NCBI GenBank assembly: GCA_029821415.1
Contig: JALGTJ010000006.1
Coordinates: forward strand, 433-15,084
Reading direction: 5' to 3'
Origin: Candidatus Zipacnadia bacterium
GTDB taxonomy: Bacteria; Armatimonadota; Zipacnadia; Zipacnadales; Zipacnadaceae
DNA: 14,652 nucleotides
The notes under the pieces are model-generated. The model ran no database searches. It saw nothing but the letters and a program-made list of their open reading frames with translations, and was not told the DNA's origin. Within the stretch, counting starts at the first letter, position 1, and each line of letters opens with the position of its first letter. Position numbers and translations under genes: made by a program. Positions 5,174-14,079 of the stretch are shown in pieces.

Positions 5174-7498
5174 ATGTTACCGCGTACACTGGCAGGGACT
5201 ATGCTGATAGTGCTATGTTTCGCCACTTTCTTACCCACCCTCTTTGCCCAAAGTGGAGATGATGCTGGTATGCAATTCACAGACAGTTTCCGAACAATTG
5301 AGATGCTACAGACGATAGATAATGTCGTGCAGCGGCGTGAGTTTCCTCGGATTGTTACGCGCCCCGACGTACGGATCAATCGCGCTACGCCCGAAGACTA
5401 TAAAGACTCCACCACCGGTGCAACCATCGGTTACGGATGGTTTCCCGCCATAATTCGGCTACACAACGGCGATTTGCTCTGCTTCTACCGTGAGGGTGCT
5501 GAGCACGGGATGAAAAACCTGGAGGCTCGAGCAGTGGTCAGCCGTTCTACCGACGGGGGCCGAAGCTGGCAGCCCGCCCAGGTGATTATGCAACAGAATC
5601 AATGGGGTATCAGCCCTCAGTATCCAATGCAGACTAGCGACGGAAGCATCTTCATAAACCTGCGCATGCTCAAAGTAGCGGGCGAGGGCAAAGGGCAGTG
5701 GCAGAGCGCAATTATGCGTTCGACCGACAACGGTCAATCCTGGCAGCAAGTATCGGATCAGGGTTATATGCCGGCGGTGGAGATGTCCAACGGCGAGATG
5801 TTGTGGCTGAGCGGAGCCAGCGGCGGACCTTATACGTCGGTTCGGGCAACGCTGACCAGTCGGTTCGTAGATGGTAAACTGGTATGGGGCGAGATACGCG
5901 CTCACCCCGAACTGGGACCGACCTCCGACGAGTGGACCGTCACCGAGACTAAAAACCCGGGTGAACTGGTCTGTATGATGCGCCAACAGCAGCACACCCA
6001 TTACTATGCCACTGCTAAAAGTTATGATTACGGCAAGACCTGGACGCAGTGGCGGGAGTCCAATGTCTATACGGGGCCGATTCCTACTCGGCCTCGCCTG
6101 CATACTATGCCTGACGGACGTATCATCTTTACCTATGGACAGCGCTGGATCGGTCGGACCTTCGCTGTTGTTAGCAAGGATAACGGCGAGAGTTGGGATG
6201 TAGCTCACCGCCAAACGATTCTGCACAGTCCCCGCGAGTATCACAATGTCTGGGACTCCCACTATACCGATATCGCGCGGGCCGAGGGTAACATTTGGAT
6301 CGGCGTAGATTACATCTCCAGTCCGCGCACTGCCGAACAGCGCGGCATCTACGGCACATTTATTGACGCGCGCTACTTTGATGATGCTTTTAAAGGCGTA
6401 ATGCTGAAGCAAATTGGATCGCCAATTACCCCGGGTACGGTGGGCTACTGGAAGTTCGACGAACTTGATGGTGATTTTGCTCAGGACTCCGTGGGAAGTA
6501 ATTTCGGGGAGATCCACAATGCCCAACGGGTTGTGGGCCGTTTCGGTAATGCTTTGGACTTTAATGGGCAGGACAGCTATGTAATGGTCTACGACGACGC
6601 CACTATGCGCTTACCGCGCTACTTTACTGTGGAAGCGTGGATAAATACGCGTGACGCGACCAAAGAGCAAACCATTCTTTCCAAGCCTCCTGCCTACTCC
6701 CTGGTATTGCGTGAGGGCAGACCCGTGTTGGAAATCGGCCTGGGTGCGGCTACCGCCGACCTGAAGCAGCCGCTGGAGAGCAACCGCTGGTACCACATAG
6801 CCGCTGTCTTCGGGATGCGGGCCAACTACTCGCGAATCACCTTCTTCGTCAACGGCCGAGACGTATCCAATATGCGGCCAGTTCACGGCGGCAGCGACTA
6901 CTATCCGACTTCCTATCTGGAGGCGATTGCGCAGAATGATATGGAGATTGCTGGCGGGCCGTTGATGTTCCAGGAGTACCACAAGAAGAACGAAAGTGCC
7001 GATAACCTGGTCATCGGTATGGACAATGACCTGCAGAGCCGCCCGTTTGATGGGGTGATTGACGAGGTGGTTATTCACGGTTCGCCTCTTCTGCCCGAGC
7101 AGATATACACAAGCTACTCCCGGTTCTATGTTGACCGAGGCACAATTGCCTCCCGCCCGATAGCCAAGCCAACCGGTACCCAGTGGGCGACTTTCGCAGC
7201 CCAGGTCACCGAACCCCCGGGCACCCAGATCCGCTTTAGCATTGTCAATCCGCAAGGTGAATTGTTGGGTGCGAATATAGCAAGTGGAGCTGAGCTAAGC
7301 GGATTGGATGCTCCCGAAATCGTCCTAAAAGCTGAACTGACAACTACCGATAAGGGACAAAGCCCGATCCTGCATAGCTGGTCGGTTGGAACAACTGGCT
7401 CGGGAAAGCCCGCCATTGTGCAAGAGCCATTTCCTGCCCAGAGCGCGCGGCTGGCAGGCCAGGAAGAGCAGCCTCCCGAAGAACATGTCATATTCTGA
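5174..7498 (+). CDS. Secreted Asp-box (sialidase-fold) protein with LamG-like domain
   Basis: A 774-residue exported protein. Residues 1-26 form a signal peptide ending in LFAQ. A six-bladed propeller of the sialidase/BNR type spans about 85-400, with four Asp-boxes: STDGGRSW (near 125-132), STDNGQSW (183-190), SYDYGKTW (283-290) and SKDNGESW (334-341). A LamG-like concanavalin A-type domain follows at about 422-645 (GYWKFDE..., FGNALDFNGQDSYV, FTVEAWI, WYHIAAVFG). A beta-rich tail (655-745) ends in SPILHSWSVG, a type seen at the ends of exported proteins. Family members cut sialic acids or other glycosidic bonds, but the FRIP motif of classic sialidases is not seen, so the substrate is open. 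ATG 5174 has AGGAGG 7 bases upstream (5161-5166). First gene of the run; 69 bases to the amidohydrolase. Confidence 0.9.
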   Translation: MLPRTLAGTMLIVLCFATFLPTLFAQSGDDAGMQFTDSFRTIEMLQTIDNVVQRREFPRIVTRPDVRINRATPEDYKDSTTGATIGYGWFPAIIRLHNGDLLCFYREGAEHGMKNLEARAVVSRSTDGGRSWQPAQVIMQQNQWGISPQYPMQTSDGSIFINLRMLKVAGEGKGQWQSAIMRSTDNGQSWQQVSDQGYMPAVEMSNGEMLWLSGASGGPYTSVRATLTSRFVDGKLVWGEIRAHPELGPTSDEWTVTETKNPGELVCMMRQQQHTHYYATAKSYDYGKTWTQWRESNVYTGPIPTRPRLHTMPDGRIIFTYGQRWIGRTFAVVSKDNGESWDVAHRQTILHSPREYHNVWDSHYTDIARAEGNIWIGVDYISSPRTAEQRGIYGTFIDARYFDDAFKGVMLKQIGSPITPGTVGYWKFDELDGDFAQDSVGSNFGEIHNAQRVVGRFGNALDFNGQDSYVMVYDDATMRLPRYFTVEAWINTRDATKEQTILSKPPAYSLVLREGRPVLEIGLGAATADLKQPLESNRWYHIAAVFGMRANYSRITFFVNGRDVSNMRPVHGGSDYYPTSYLEAIAQNDMEIAGGPLMFQEYHKKNESADNLVIGMDNDLQSRPFDGVIDEVVIHGSPLLPEQIYTSYSRFYVDRGTIASRPIAKPTGTQWATFAAQVTEPPGTQIRFSIVNPQGELLGANIASGAELSGLDAPEIVLKAELTTTDKGQSPILHSWSVGTTGSGKPAIVQEPFPAQSARLAGQEEQPPEEHVIF

Positions 7499-7567
7499 CA
7501 TTGCTGCATTGCCAGAAATACGTAGACACCGACGGACCGACTGGTAATTAGTAAGGAAGCGATTGCA

Positions 7568-8374
7568 ATGAGTGTTTCTCCAAGTCTCCAGATAACGAAC
7601 GCGATTGATGTCCACGCGCACATTGGGCAGTGGCGCCGAGAAAGTAGCGTAAAGAACAATGCACTCAGCGGTGGGCCGGAGGTCGTGGCACGCCGCGCCG
7701 AAATAGGCGGCATTCGCCTGAGCTTTATTTCGGCCATGGATGTGTTAATGCCGGAATATCCCGACCCTACTCCGGGCAACGCTACGGCCCGAGCGGCTGC
7801 TGAGGAGTACGATAGCCTTCGCTTCTACGCGGTACTTAATCCCACTCTCCCCCACTCCTTTGAAGATGTAGCGGAGTTGCTGGCGCATCCTAAGTGTATC
7901 GGCATCAAGATTCATCCCCGCGAGCATCAATACGAAATCAGCGAATATGGCCAGGCAGTTTTTGAATTCGCAGTCGAGCACCAGGCGGTAGTCCTGAGCC
8001 ACAGCGGCAATCCAGGATGCTGGCCGCAAGAGTTCATTCCATTTATGAACGCAATCCCCAAGGCGAGGCTAATCCTGGCTCATTTGGGCCACGACGAGCT
8101 AAACCAAACCTTCGTCCTGCAAACCGAGGCGATCAAGCAGGCGGCTGCCGGAAACGTCTACACTGATACCTCAAGCAGCAGTTCGGTGTTCAGCGGGCTT
8201 ATAGAATATGCCGTGAATGAGATAGGGGCAGACCGTATTCTATTTGGCACTGACTCCCCCTGTTACTTCAGCCCGATGCAGAAGGCACGTATTCAGTATG
8301 CCGAGATAGACCAGGCCGCGAAAGAAGCCATTCTATGGAAAAATGCTGAAAGATTATTCACCGACAGACTCTAA
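7568..8374 (+). CDS. Amidohydrolase-2 family metal-dependent hydrolase
   Basis: A 268-residue cytoplasmic TIM-barrel hydrolase of the amidohydrolase-2 family. Metal and catalytic marks are in place: DVHAH (14-18, H16 and H18), KIHP (114-117), SHSG (144-147, H145), LAHLGHD (170-176, H172) and FGTDSP (226-231, D229). The family includes sugar-acid lactonases such as fucono- and rhamnono-lactonases, and also decarboxylases such as the ACMSD type, so the reaction cannot be fixed. Next to a sugar-type aldolase and a Gfo/Idh/MocA protein, a lactonase role is the most economical reading, but that is inference. ATG 7568 is preceded by AAGGAAG 8 bases away (7553-7559). A serine run SSSSS (202-206) sits in a loop before the last barrel strands. 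The stop lies 16 bases before the aldolase start, which suggests co-transcription. Confidence 0.88.
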   Translation: MSVSPSLQITNAIDVHAHIGQWRRESSVKNNALSGGPEVVARRAEIGGIRLSFISAMDVLMPEYPDPTPGNATARAAAEEYDSLRFYAVLNPTLPHSFEDVAELLAHPKCIGIKIHPREHQYEISEYGQAVFEFAVEHQAVVLSHSGNPGCWPQEFIPFMNAIPKARLILAHLGHDELNQTFVLQTEAIKQAAAGNVYTDTSSSSSVFSGLIEYAVNEIGADRILFGTDSPCYFSPMQKARIQYAEIDQAAKEAILWKNAERLFTDRL

Positions 8375-8390
8375 CCGGAGGTGTCTCCAA

Positions 8391-9341
8391 TTGGCTGAAA
8401 AACTGACCAAACAGACATTGCGCGGGATATGGGCCGGTATTACTCTATCGTGGGATGAGAACTACGAACTGGACGAAGGTGCCTTCCGAGAAAACCTGCG
8501 CCGTCTGGTGGAGATCAGGCCGCACGGTATCTACGTCTTCGGCAGCACCGGCGAGTTCTACGCGGTCAACGACGAGGAATTCTGCTGGGTCGTTGACATT
8601 ATGGTGGAGGAAGTCAGTCCCAGCGGGATTCCCACGCAGGTCGGCTGCAATGGCCTGGCCACGCGAGAAATAATTGACAAACTGAAATATGCTCAGGCCG
8701 CCGGCGCGGACGGCGGTCAAGTGGCGCTGCCCTCGTGGATGAAACTCACCGAGCAGGAGATTGTCCAGTTCTGGCATGATATCTCCCAGGCGGTTCCTGA
8801 TCTGCCACTTATTTCCTACAATAACTCGCGTACCAAGTGGTATATGTATGCCGAGCAGTACCGGCAGATCATAGATGTCGCTCCGAATCTGATCGGCATA
8901 AAGTGGTCAGGGAGCCCGGAGCTGGACCTCCAGCGGCTGGCGGAAACTGTTGCAGTCACGCCTCAACTGGCTCATTTCCTCGGGGAAGCGAATCTGCTGA
9001 AGGGAATGAGGTTCGGTATACAGGGCTGCTATAGCGCCTGGATATTCGCCTGGCCGCGACGTACAATGCAGATCTTCAATCTGGCCGACCAGGGGAACTG
9101 GGAGGATGCCGAAGACGTTTTTCAGAGCTGTATGGAAGTCGAGAATTTTATCGATTCAATGATCGAGGAGTTTGGCCTCGGAATGATGGATCCAGTTGCT
9201 GACAAAGGCCGCGGAGTACTGTGCGGCTTTCTGGTCGGACATCAGCGCACCCGACCTCCGTACCTCGGTTGGCCCGATGAAACAATGCAGATTATGCGGC
9301 AGCGGATGCGTGACAGATTCCCTGATTTTATGTGGGAGTAG
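8391..9341 (+). CDS. DapA/NanA superfamily Schiff-base aldolase
   Basis: A 316-residue cytoplasmic TIM-barrel lyase of the dihydrodipicolinate synthase / N-acetylneuraminate lyase superfamily. These enzymes form a Schiff base with a 2-oxo acid and usually release or add pyruvate. The pyruvate-carboxylate motif is GSTGE (51-55), the form common in sialic acid lyases rather than the GTTGE usual in DapA. Y143 in SYNNSRTKW is the catalytic tyrosine and K171 in IGIKWSG the Schiff-base lysine, so activity is expected. The C-terminal third is longer and less typical than in DapA. The start is TTG 8391: it sits 9 bases after GGAGG (8377-8381) and 16 bases after the amidohydrolase stop. A longer in-frame start at 8343 would overlap the upstream gene and lacks support. 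Likely substrates are 2-keto-3-deoxy sugar acids or a nonulosonic acid. Confidence 0.9.
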   Translation: MAEKLTKQTLRGIWAGITLSWDENYELDEGAFRENLRRLVEIRPHGIYVFGSTGEFYAVNDEEFCWVVDIMVEEVSPSGIPTQVGCNGLATREIIDKLKYAQAAGADGGQVALPSWMKLTEQEIVQFWHDISQAVPDLPLISYNNSRTKWYMYAEQYRQIIDVAPNLIGIKWSGSPELDLQRLAETVAVTPQLAHFLGEANLLKGMRFGIQGCYSAWIFAWPRRTMQIFNLADQGNWEDAEDVFQSCMEVENFIDSMIEEFGLGMMDPVADKGRGVLCGFLVGHQRTRPPYLGWPDETMQIMRQRMRDRFPDFMWE

Positions 9342-9346
9342 CCACA

Positions 9347-9370
9347 GGCGCCGGCCTTTTGGGCGGTGCC
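9347..9370 (+). other. Intergenic hairpin with a TTTT loop
   Basis: GGCGCCG (9347-9353) pairs with CGGTGCC (9364-9370) over 7 pairs including one G-T. Inside, after a G/G mismatch, CC pairs with GG around a TTTT tetraloop. It begins 6 bases after the aldolase stop. No T-tract follows on either strand, so it is not a standard intrinsic terminator. It could protect the 3' end of the upstream message or cause partial termination before the second Asp-box gene. Confidence 0.35.
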
Positions 9371-9447
9371 GCAGTTCACAGGCTCCACTGTTGGCTTAGC
9401 ATCCGTACAGTTGTAACAATCGTGTCGCTTGAAGGGGTGTTTAGACT

Positions 9448-11643
9448 ATGACCAATAGCTTTCGTAATCTCACCTGTCTGGTGCTGTCTGCCGTGGCGAT
9501 GTTGGCAGTTGAAGCAAACTTCAGCGCAGCGGAGAGCGGCTCGGTGGTGCGCATTAGGCCTGGCTCGCAGACCATGTTGGTGGATCTTTGGGGAGCTGCC
9601 GTGGGCAGCAGCGGGGAGCTTACGTTGAAGTTGCCGGCAGATATATCGGCCTATAAGCAGGCAATCCTGCTGCTCCGCGTTGATGACATTGATGCCGCCG
9701 AGGAGGCGGATATGTTTGTTAACAACCACGGTCCAGTCGCCTGGCCGCAGTCTATTCTCGGCGAAGGGGAGCACGGTGGCGCAGTAGCGATTGATATGAG
9801 CTACTTGCGGCCTGGGGCAAACCACTTCAAGTTCGTATTCAAGGACAATCTGGGGGGCACCACCGGGGGCTTCGGTATCATAGATGCTGAGCTTGATCTG
9901 TTCAAGGACAGCTCTGCCCAGCGCCTGGCTCGGATGAACGACGAGGCCGCGTCCTGGGGAGAACCTATTGATTGGTGCGAGCAGGAGTTGGTTGTCACGA
10001 CCAGCAATGCAGCGCCTGCAAAGGACCAGCAGGCGCCGGCCGTCAGCGATTTCTTTCAGGACGCGCCCTTGGCCCGCTGGCAGACTATGAGAGGAACCTG
10101 GGAGAAGACCGAGGACGCAATTGAGGCCTACGATATAGACCAGCGCGATATCTACTTCAGTCCTGAAGAGCCTGGGCACGTGGCATGGGTCAGAGGACCG
10201 GTCAAACTAAAAGACGGCTCCATCGAGATCGGCTTTGTGCAGATCACTGGAGATCCGGGGTTAGAGCCCAGCTATAGAACCACGTACGGCCGACGGCCCT
10301 GGGAAGAATGGGTGGCTTGGGCTAAGCGGAGCAATCTGCGGATAGGACCGGAGAATGCGGTATCCGCCACCAAGATAGAAGATGTGTTTCTCGTCACGCC
10401 TGACAACGGGGACACCTGGGAGAAGGTAACCCTCGACTCGCAGAAGTTTCCTGTTGTAAACATCAATCATTGTCGTAGGCCGGTGTGGGCAGAGGACGGC
10501 ACTTTGGTAGACCACGGCATGGCCAACCTTCGCTGCCGCGACGGTCGTATTGTGACTACAATAACAGGCTCAGAACCCGAGGGAAAATATCTGATAGGCA
10601 TCAGGGAATCTGTTGACAACGGTAAGACGTGGTCGCCTGATCAGTTGATCTACCCGGAGGGTGCTGATGAAGAAATCATAAAGACATGTACTGCGGAAAA
10701 CGACTTGGTTGAACTGGATGATGGCCGAATTCTTGCCATGATCCGCACTGATCCGGGCCCGCCATGCCAGACCTACCTGACGCGTATAGGACCCGGGCAG
10801 TATACAGCCACCCCGCCTACTTGGACCCCGATGCCGAACACAGGGATGCCGGAGCTGACTCGCAGTAGCGACGGGATAATCTGGCATTGGAACCTTGACG
10901 GCCATTGGTATAGCACCGATGAGGGAAAATCCTGGCATCCCCTCCCGCAGAGAATACCCTCCTACTACGGCAAAATGATAAATATCGGTCCCAATCGCCT
11001 GCTCTGCGTCACTCACCGTCTGACCGGCGACTCACCGTATCCGTACTGGTATGATTCTAGCATCCGGCAGTACCGCTTCTCCTACCGAACCAGCGGAGTT
11101 ATGGAGCAGACCGACTCCAGCACAGCACTGGCTTTGCTCAGCAGAGGCGATACCGACCTGCAGGACCTGCACCTGCGCGCGGAGGTGCGTCTTGATGGAG
11201 CCGATGGTCTGGCGTTTCGCATCCAGCCCGACGGGAACTCCTACTATGTCTTCGCAGTGATTTTGCCCGGCACCGCAGCCTATCGGCGCTGGTTTCCCGA
11301 AGCTGAGAAAGCTAACCCAGTGCTCTTGCCCCGCCAGACTGTTGCCGATGGAGAACATGCCATGGCGGCGCTGGCCCGGGTAGACAACGGGCAACTCACG
11401 GTCCTGCGGGCCATATGGCTACCCTATATCCCGCGCGGCTCGTGGGCGCCCATGCAGGTAAAGGTTACCGGAGATTTGCTCCAGGGCGCAGTCAAGTGCG
11501 GCCCCGACCCGATATATGTGGGAGCACGCGACTCCACCTATGCGGCGGGCCAGGTAGGCTTGTTTACTGACCAGAGCACCGGCGCTTTTAAGAGTTTTTA
11601 CGGCTGGTCGAGTCCGCAGATGATTCGTTACCTGTGGCAGTGA
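9448..11643 (+). CDS. Secreted Asp-box (sialidase-fold) protein with accessory beta domains
   Basis: A 731-residue exported protein. A signal peptide (about 1-28) ends near NFSAAES. Residues 31-152 form a beta-sandwich-like region that may bind carbohydrate. The sialidase/BNR propeller (about 240-535) holds Asp-boxes TPDNGDTW (317-324), SVDNGKTW (388-395) and STDEGKSW (489-496). Residues 555-720 (LHLRAEVRLDGADGLAFRIQ, then APMQVKVTGD, GQVGLFTDQ, FKSFYGW) resemble a concanavalin A-like domain of the DUF1080/laminarinase-like kind. It shares only the propeller type with the first Asp-box protein; the domain arrangement differs, so it is not a simple duplicate. The substrate is unknown; a FRIP motif was not seen. 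ATG 9448 has AAGGGG 10 bases upstream. It lies 106 bases after the aldolase and 61 bases before the TIM-barrel protein. Confidence 0.85.
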   Translation: MTNSFRNLTCLVLSAVAMLAVEANFSAAESGSVVRIRPGSQTMLVDLWGAAVGSSGELTLKLPADISAYKQAILLLRVDDIDAAEEADMFVNNHGPVAWPQSILGEGEHGGAVAIDMSYLRPGANHFKFVFKDNLGGTTGGFGIIDAELDLFKDSSAQRLARMNDEAASWGEPIDWCEQELVVTTSNAAPAKDQQAPAVSDFFQDAPLARWQTMRGTWEKTEDAIEAYDIDQRDIYFSPEEPGHVAWVRGPVKLKDGSIEIGFVQITGDPGLEPSYRTTYGRRPWEEWVAWAKRSNLRIGPENAVSATKIEDVFLVTPDNGDTWEKVTLDSQKFPVVNINHCRRPVWAEDGTLVDHGMANLRCRDGRIVTTITGSEPEGKYLIGIRESVDNGKTWSPDQLIYPEGADEEIIKTCTAENDLVELDDGRILAMIRTDPGPPCQTYLTRIGPGQYTATPPTWTPMPNTGMPELTRSSDGIIWHWNLDGHWYSTDEGKSWHPLPQRIPSYYGKMINIGPNRLLCVTHRLTGDSPYPYWYDSSIRQYRFSYRTSGVMEQTDSSTALALLSRGDTDLQDLHLRAEVRLDGADGLAFRIQPDGNSYYVFAVILPGTAAYRRWFPEAEKANPVLLPRQTVADGEHAMAALARVDNGQLTVLRAIWLPYIPRGSWAPMQVKVTGDLLQGAVKCGPDPIYVGARDSTYAAGQVGLFTDQSTGAFKSFYGWSSPQMIRYLWQ

Positions 11644-11704
11644 CAGAGTGCTGACCCCGATGGGCAGTGCGCAGGTGCCAAGCTGAACCAAGGAAGCAAC
11701 TCTT

Positions 11705-14020
11705 ATGAGGATTACAGAGTTAGTAGCGACCATTATACTGCTCGCATTCACATCCGTTGGCGGACATGCTCAGAAAGCGGCTCAGCTCTGGCGGGTAGAC
11801 TTTGATGACGGGACGCTGGGCGGGGCGATTGGGCCTCAGTATGTGGTTCGGTCCACGGGTGTCACCGACAACAACCGCCTGGATTGGGGTATCCATAACG
11901 GAGTTCTGAAGCTAGGAGGGATTTTTGACGAAGAGTCGGCTAAGGGCGCAGGCGATTATGTCGGTATCGCGTGGCGCGACCTGGACCTGCCGTTGACTGA
12001 GCTGCCGATGCTGGAACTGCGCTATCAATGCCCGGAAGATGCACGCGTTCTGGTGATGCCCACCTATGGGTTTGCCGATGGCTCCACGAAGATGCCGTAC
12101 TTTTATCTGCCAGTTACCAACGGAGAATGGCAGGTGACCAGCCGTCGTTTGGGACCTGATAGCTCGCTGCCGAAGGAGTGGACGCCCCGCCGGTTGGTCA
12201 GCTTGACCATCTGGTTGCAGGCGGCCAAGCCAGTGGCGGTTCATATAGACTGGCTGCAGTTACGGCCATTCAACGCTGAGGAACAAGTACGCGAGGATGA
12301 ATGGATTGAGCTGATGAAGGATTATACCCCTCCGGAGCCGCAGCGGCTGCGCGAGTTCTTCCCCTTCGGCGTATACTCGGCTGACTACAACCCGATGAGC
12401 CCGGAGCACGTCTTGGGGAACTTATCCCGCAATCATCTGAACCTTCTGCTCGCCGGCGCGGCGCAACTGCACAGTGGCAAATGGACACCGGCCGAAAAGG
12501 TTATCTTTCCTTTAATCCAGGCTGCGGAGGCTACCGGGATGAAGGTTTGTCTGCGCATGCGCAGGGCTAACACAATTTTCCGCGAGCAGGGCGCCGAGGC
12601 CACTCGGCAGTGGGCTGAGCCACTGATAAAGGCCTATGGCAATAGCCCAGCCGTGTTAGGGTATGATCTCGGCGATGAGCCAAAGGTGGACAAACTTTGG
12701 CAAACGGTCGCCACTAAGAAAATATTGGAAGATCTCGACCCGACGCGGACTTCGGTGGTTGTTTTCTGGGGCCTATTTGATGTGAAAGTCTGGAATCCGT
12801 ATCTGTTACCTATTTGCACCGACCGCTACCCGCTGCAGGAGCACCCACCGAGCGAGCTGCCGGACTCCGGGCTGGGGCCGGCAGCCGGAATGTATACTTG
12901 GTGCCGCGAAATCGCACGGCTTACCAACAACAAACGCCACTGGATAGTGATGCAATCGTTTGGCACCGCGCCGTGGCGCGCCCCAACAAGCTATATCCGT
13001 CCGACGCCGGAGCAATTGCGCCTGATGACCTATGCCTCCTTGGCCGGGGGAGCCCGAGGGATCATTTACTACAGCTACATCTATAACAGATACTATATGA
13101 TGGTTGACCAATGGGGCAACCCCCGTGACCTATTCGTGGAGGCAAGCCGACTTGCCGAGCAACTCATCCCGGTCGGTCACTGCCTGCTAAATGCCATTGT
13201 TGACTTTGATGCACAGGTCTCCTCTGATAACAAGGATGTTTTTGTGGGCACGTTGACAGACCCCGACCGTAACGTCCATTACCTAATCCCTGTGAATAAG
13301 AACGTCACCAGCAGCCAGCAGGCCACGCTGACGCTGCCGGCTGAGTGGCAAGGCGAAGGCATTGCTATCTATGACCTGTTTGGGTTGCACCTTGCATCTC
13401 CTGACGTGGGCCAACTTACAGTTGCTCCGTTGGCTCCAGGAGCGGGTCGAGTCTATCTGGTCGGCTCTGCGGCCGCATTTGCAGCGGATCGGCAGGCTAT
13501 TCGGACTAAGCGCATTGAGGAGATGCTACGCGTCCAGCAGCCCGATCTGTCCATTGCGCGGCGCTATCACGGCAACCTCACCACAGTTGAAAAGCTCCGC
13601 AGTGCAGCGCGTGACAGTTTGGAGAGCGGCAATTTGGTCGCTGCCCGTGCCAACGCCCAGCGCGCCGCCACCAATCTGGCGGCAGTTATGAAAAATCTCC
13701 AGCCCTACGCGCAGTGGCATAAACAATTAGCCGCAGTGGGGCAGCTTATGGGATCAGTTGAGCCGGCTATGTATCCGGATAACGCAGCGGTGGCGGACTT
13801 GATGGCTCCATTCCGCGATCCGGGGATCACACCTGCTCCTGGACAATTACCAGTCCAGTATGAGTACTGGAGACTGCACAAGCGCTGGGCTCAGGCTTAC
13901 GCACAGATGATTACCGGCCCGCAACCTGGACTAGGCAAAGAGATCGCTGCTATTGTCGCTGCGGCCGATCAGTCAGTTGCCGAGATACGCCAGACCCTGG
14001 GAGACCGGCCTCTATATTAG
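11705..14020 (+). CDS. Secreted glycoside-hydrolase-like TIM-barrel protein
   Basis: A 771-residue exported protein. A signal peptide (1-22) ends in GGHAQ. Residues about 27-188 look like a jelly-roll carbohydrate-binding domain (FDDGTLGG..., ending HIDWLQLRP). A TIM barrel of clan GH-A appearance follows (about 215-490): FFPFGVYSADY, then LGYDLGDEP (318-326) with E325 in the acid/base position, CTDRYP (371-376), IVMQSFG (414-420) and YASLAGGARGIIYYSY (443-458). Residue 417, where clan GH-A enzymes usually carry the nucleophile glutamate, appears to be Gln. A small beta domain (about 505-588) and a helical tail (590-770) finish the protein. Related uncharacterised proteins with DEP and Q-F motifs occur in planctomycete-like genomes. 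The reaction is unknown. ATG 11705 has AAGGAAG 8 bases upstream (11690-11696). Confidence 0.82.
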   Translation: MRITELVATIILLAFTSVGGHAQKAAQLWRVDFDDGTLGGAIGPQYVVRSTGVTDNNRLDWGIHNGVLKLGGIFDEESAKGAGDYVGIAWRDLDLPLTELPMLELRYQCPEDARVLVMPTYGFADGSTKMPYFYLPVTNGEWQVTSRRLGPDSSLPKEWTPRRLVSLTIWLQAAKPVAVHIDWLQLRPFNAEEQVREDEWIELMKDYTPPEPQRLREFFPFGVYSADYNPMSPEHVLGNLSRNHLNLLLAGAAQLHSGKWTPAEKVIFPLIQAAEATGMKVCLRMRRANTIFREQGAEATRQWAEPLIKAYGNSPAVLGYDLGDEPKVDKLWQTVATKKILEDLDPTRTSVVVFWGLFDVKVWNPYLLPICTDRYPLQEHPPSELPDSGLGPAAGMYTWCREIARLTNNKRHWIVMQSFGTAPWRAPTSYIRPTPEQLRLMTYASLAGGARGIIYYSYIYNRYYMMVDQWGNPRDLFVEASRLAEQLIPVGHCLLNAIVDFDAQVSSDNKDVFVGTLTDPDRNVHYLIPVNKNVTSSQQATLTLPAEWQGEGIAIYDLFGLHLASPDVGQLTVAPLAPGAGRVYLVGSAAAFAADRQAIRTKRIEEMLRVQQPDLSIARRYHGNLTTVEKLRSAARDSLESGNLVAARANAQRAATNLAAVMKNLQPYAQWHKQLAAVGQLMGSVEPAMYPDNAAVADLMAPFRDPGITPAPGQLPVQYEYWRLHKRWAQAYAQMITGPQPGLGKEIAAIVAAADQSVAEIRQTLGDRPLY

Positions 14021-14079
14021 TGTGGCCCTCCGCCCGCATCACTCATTTTGTGTAGCGAAGGGAAAGAAGGATAAATTGT

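Noticed and set aside
5459..7779. Long minus-strand open frames opposite the first Asp-box gene (up to about 355 codons)
   Set aside because: They are antisense to a clearly coding frame with Asp-boxes and a LamG-like domain, have no motifs and reflect the codon bias of the real gene.
9376..10179. Minus-strand open frame of 267 codons opposite the second Asp-box gene
   Set aside because: It is antisense to the signal peptide and N-terminal domain of a well-supported gene, with no recognisable motif.
5174..11643. Classic sialic acid (nan) operon
   Set aside because: Two sialidase-fold proteins and a NanA-superfamily aldolase are suggestive, but no FRIP motif was seen in either propeller, and NanE, NanK, NagA/NagB and a sialic acid transporter are absent from the window.
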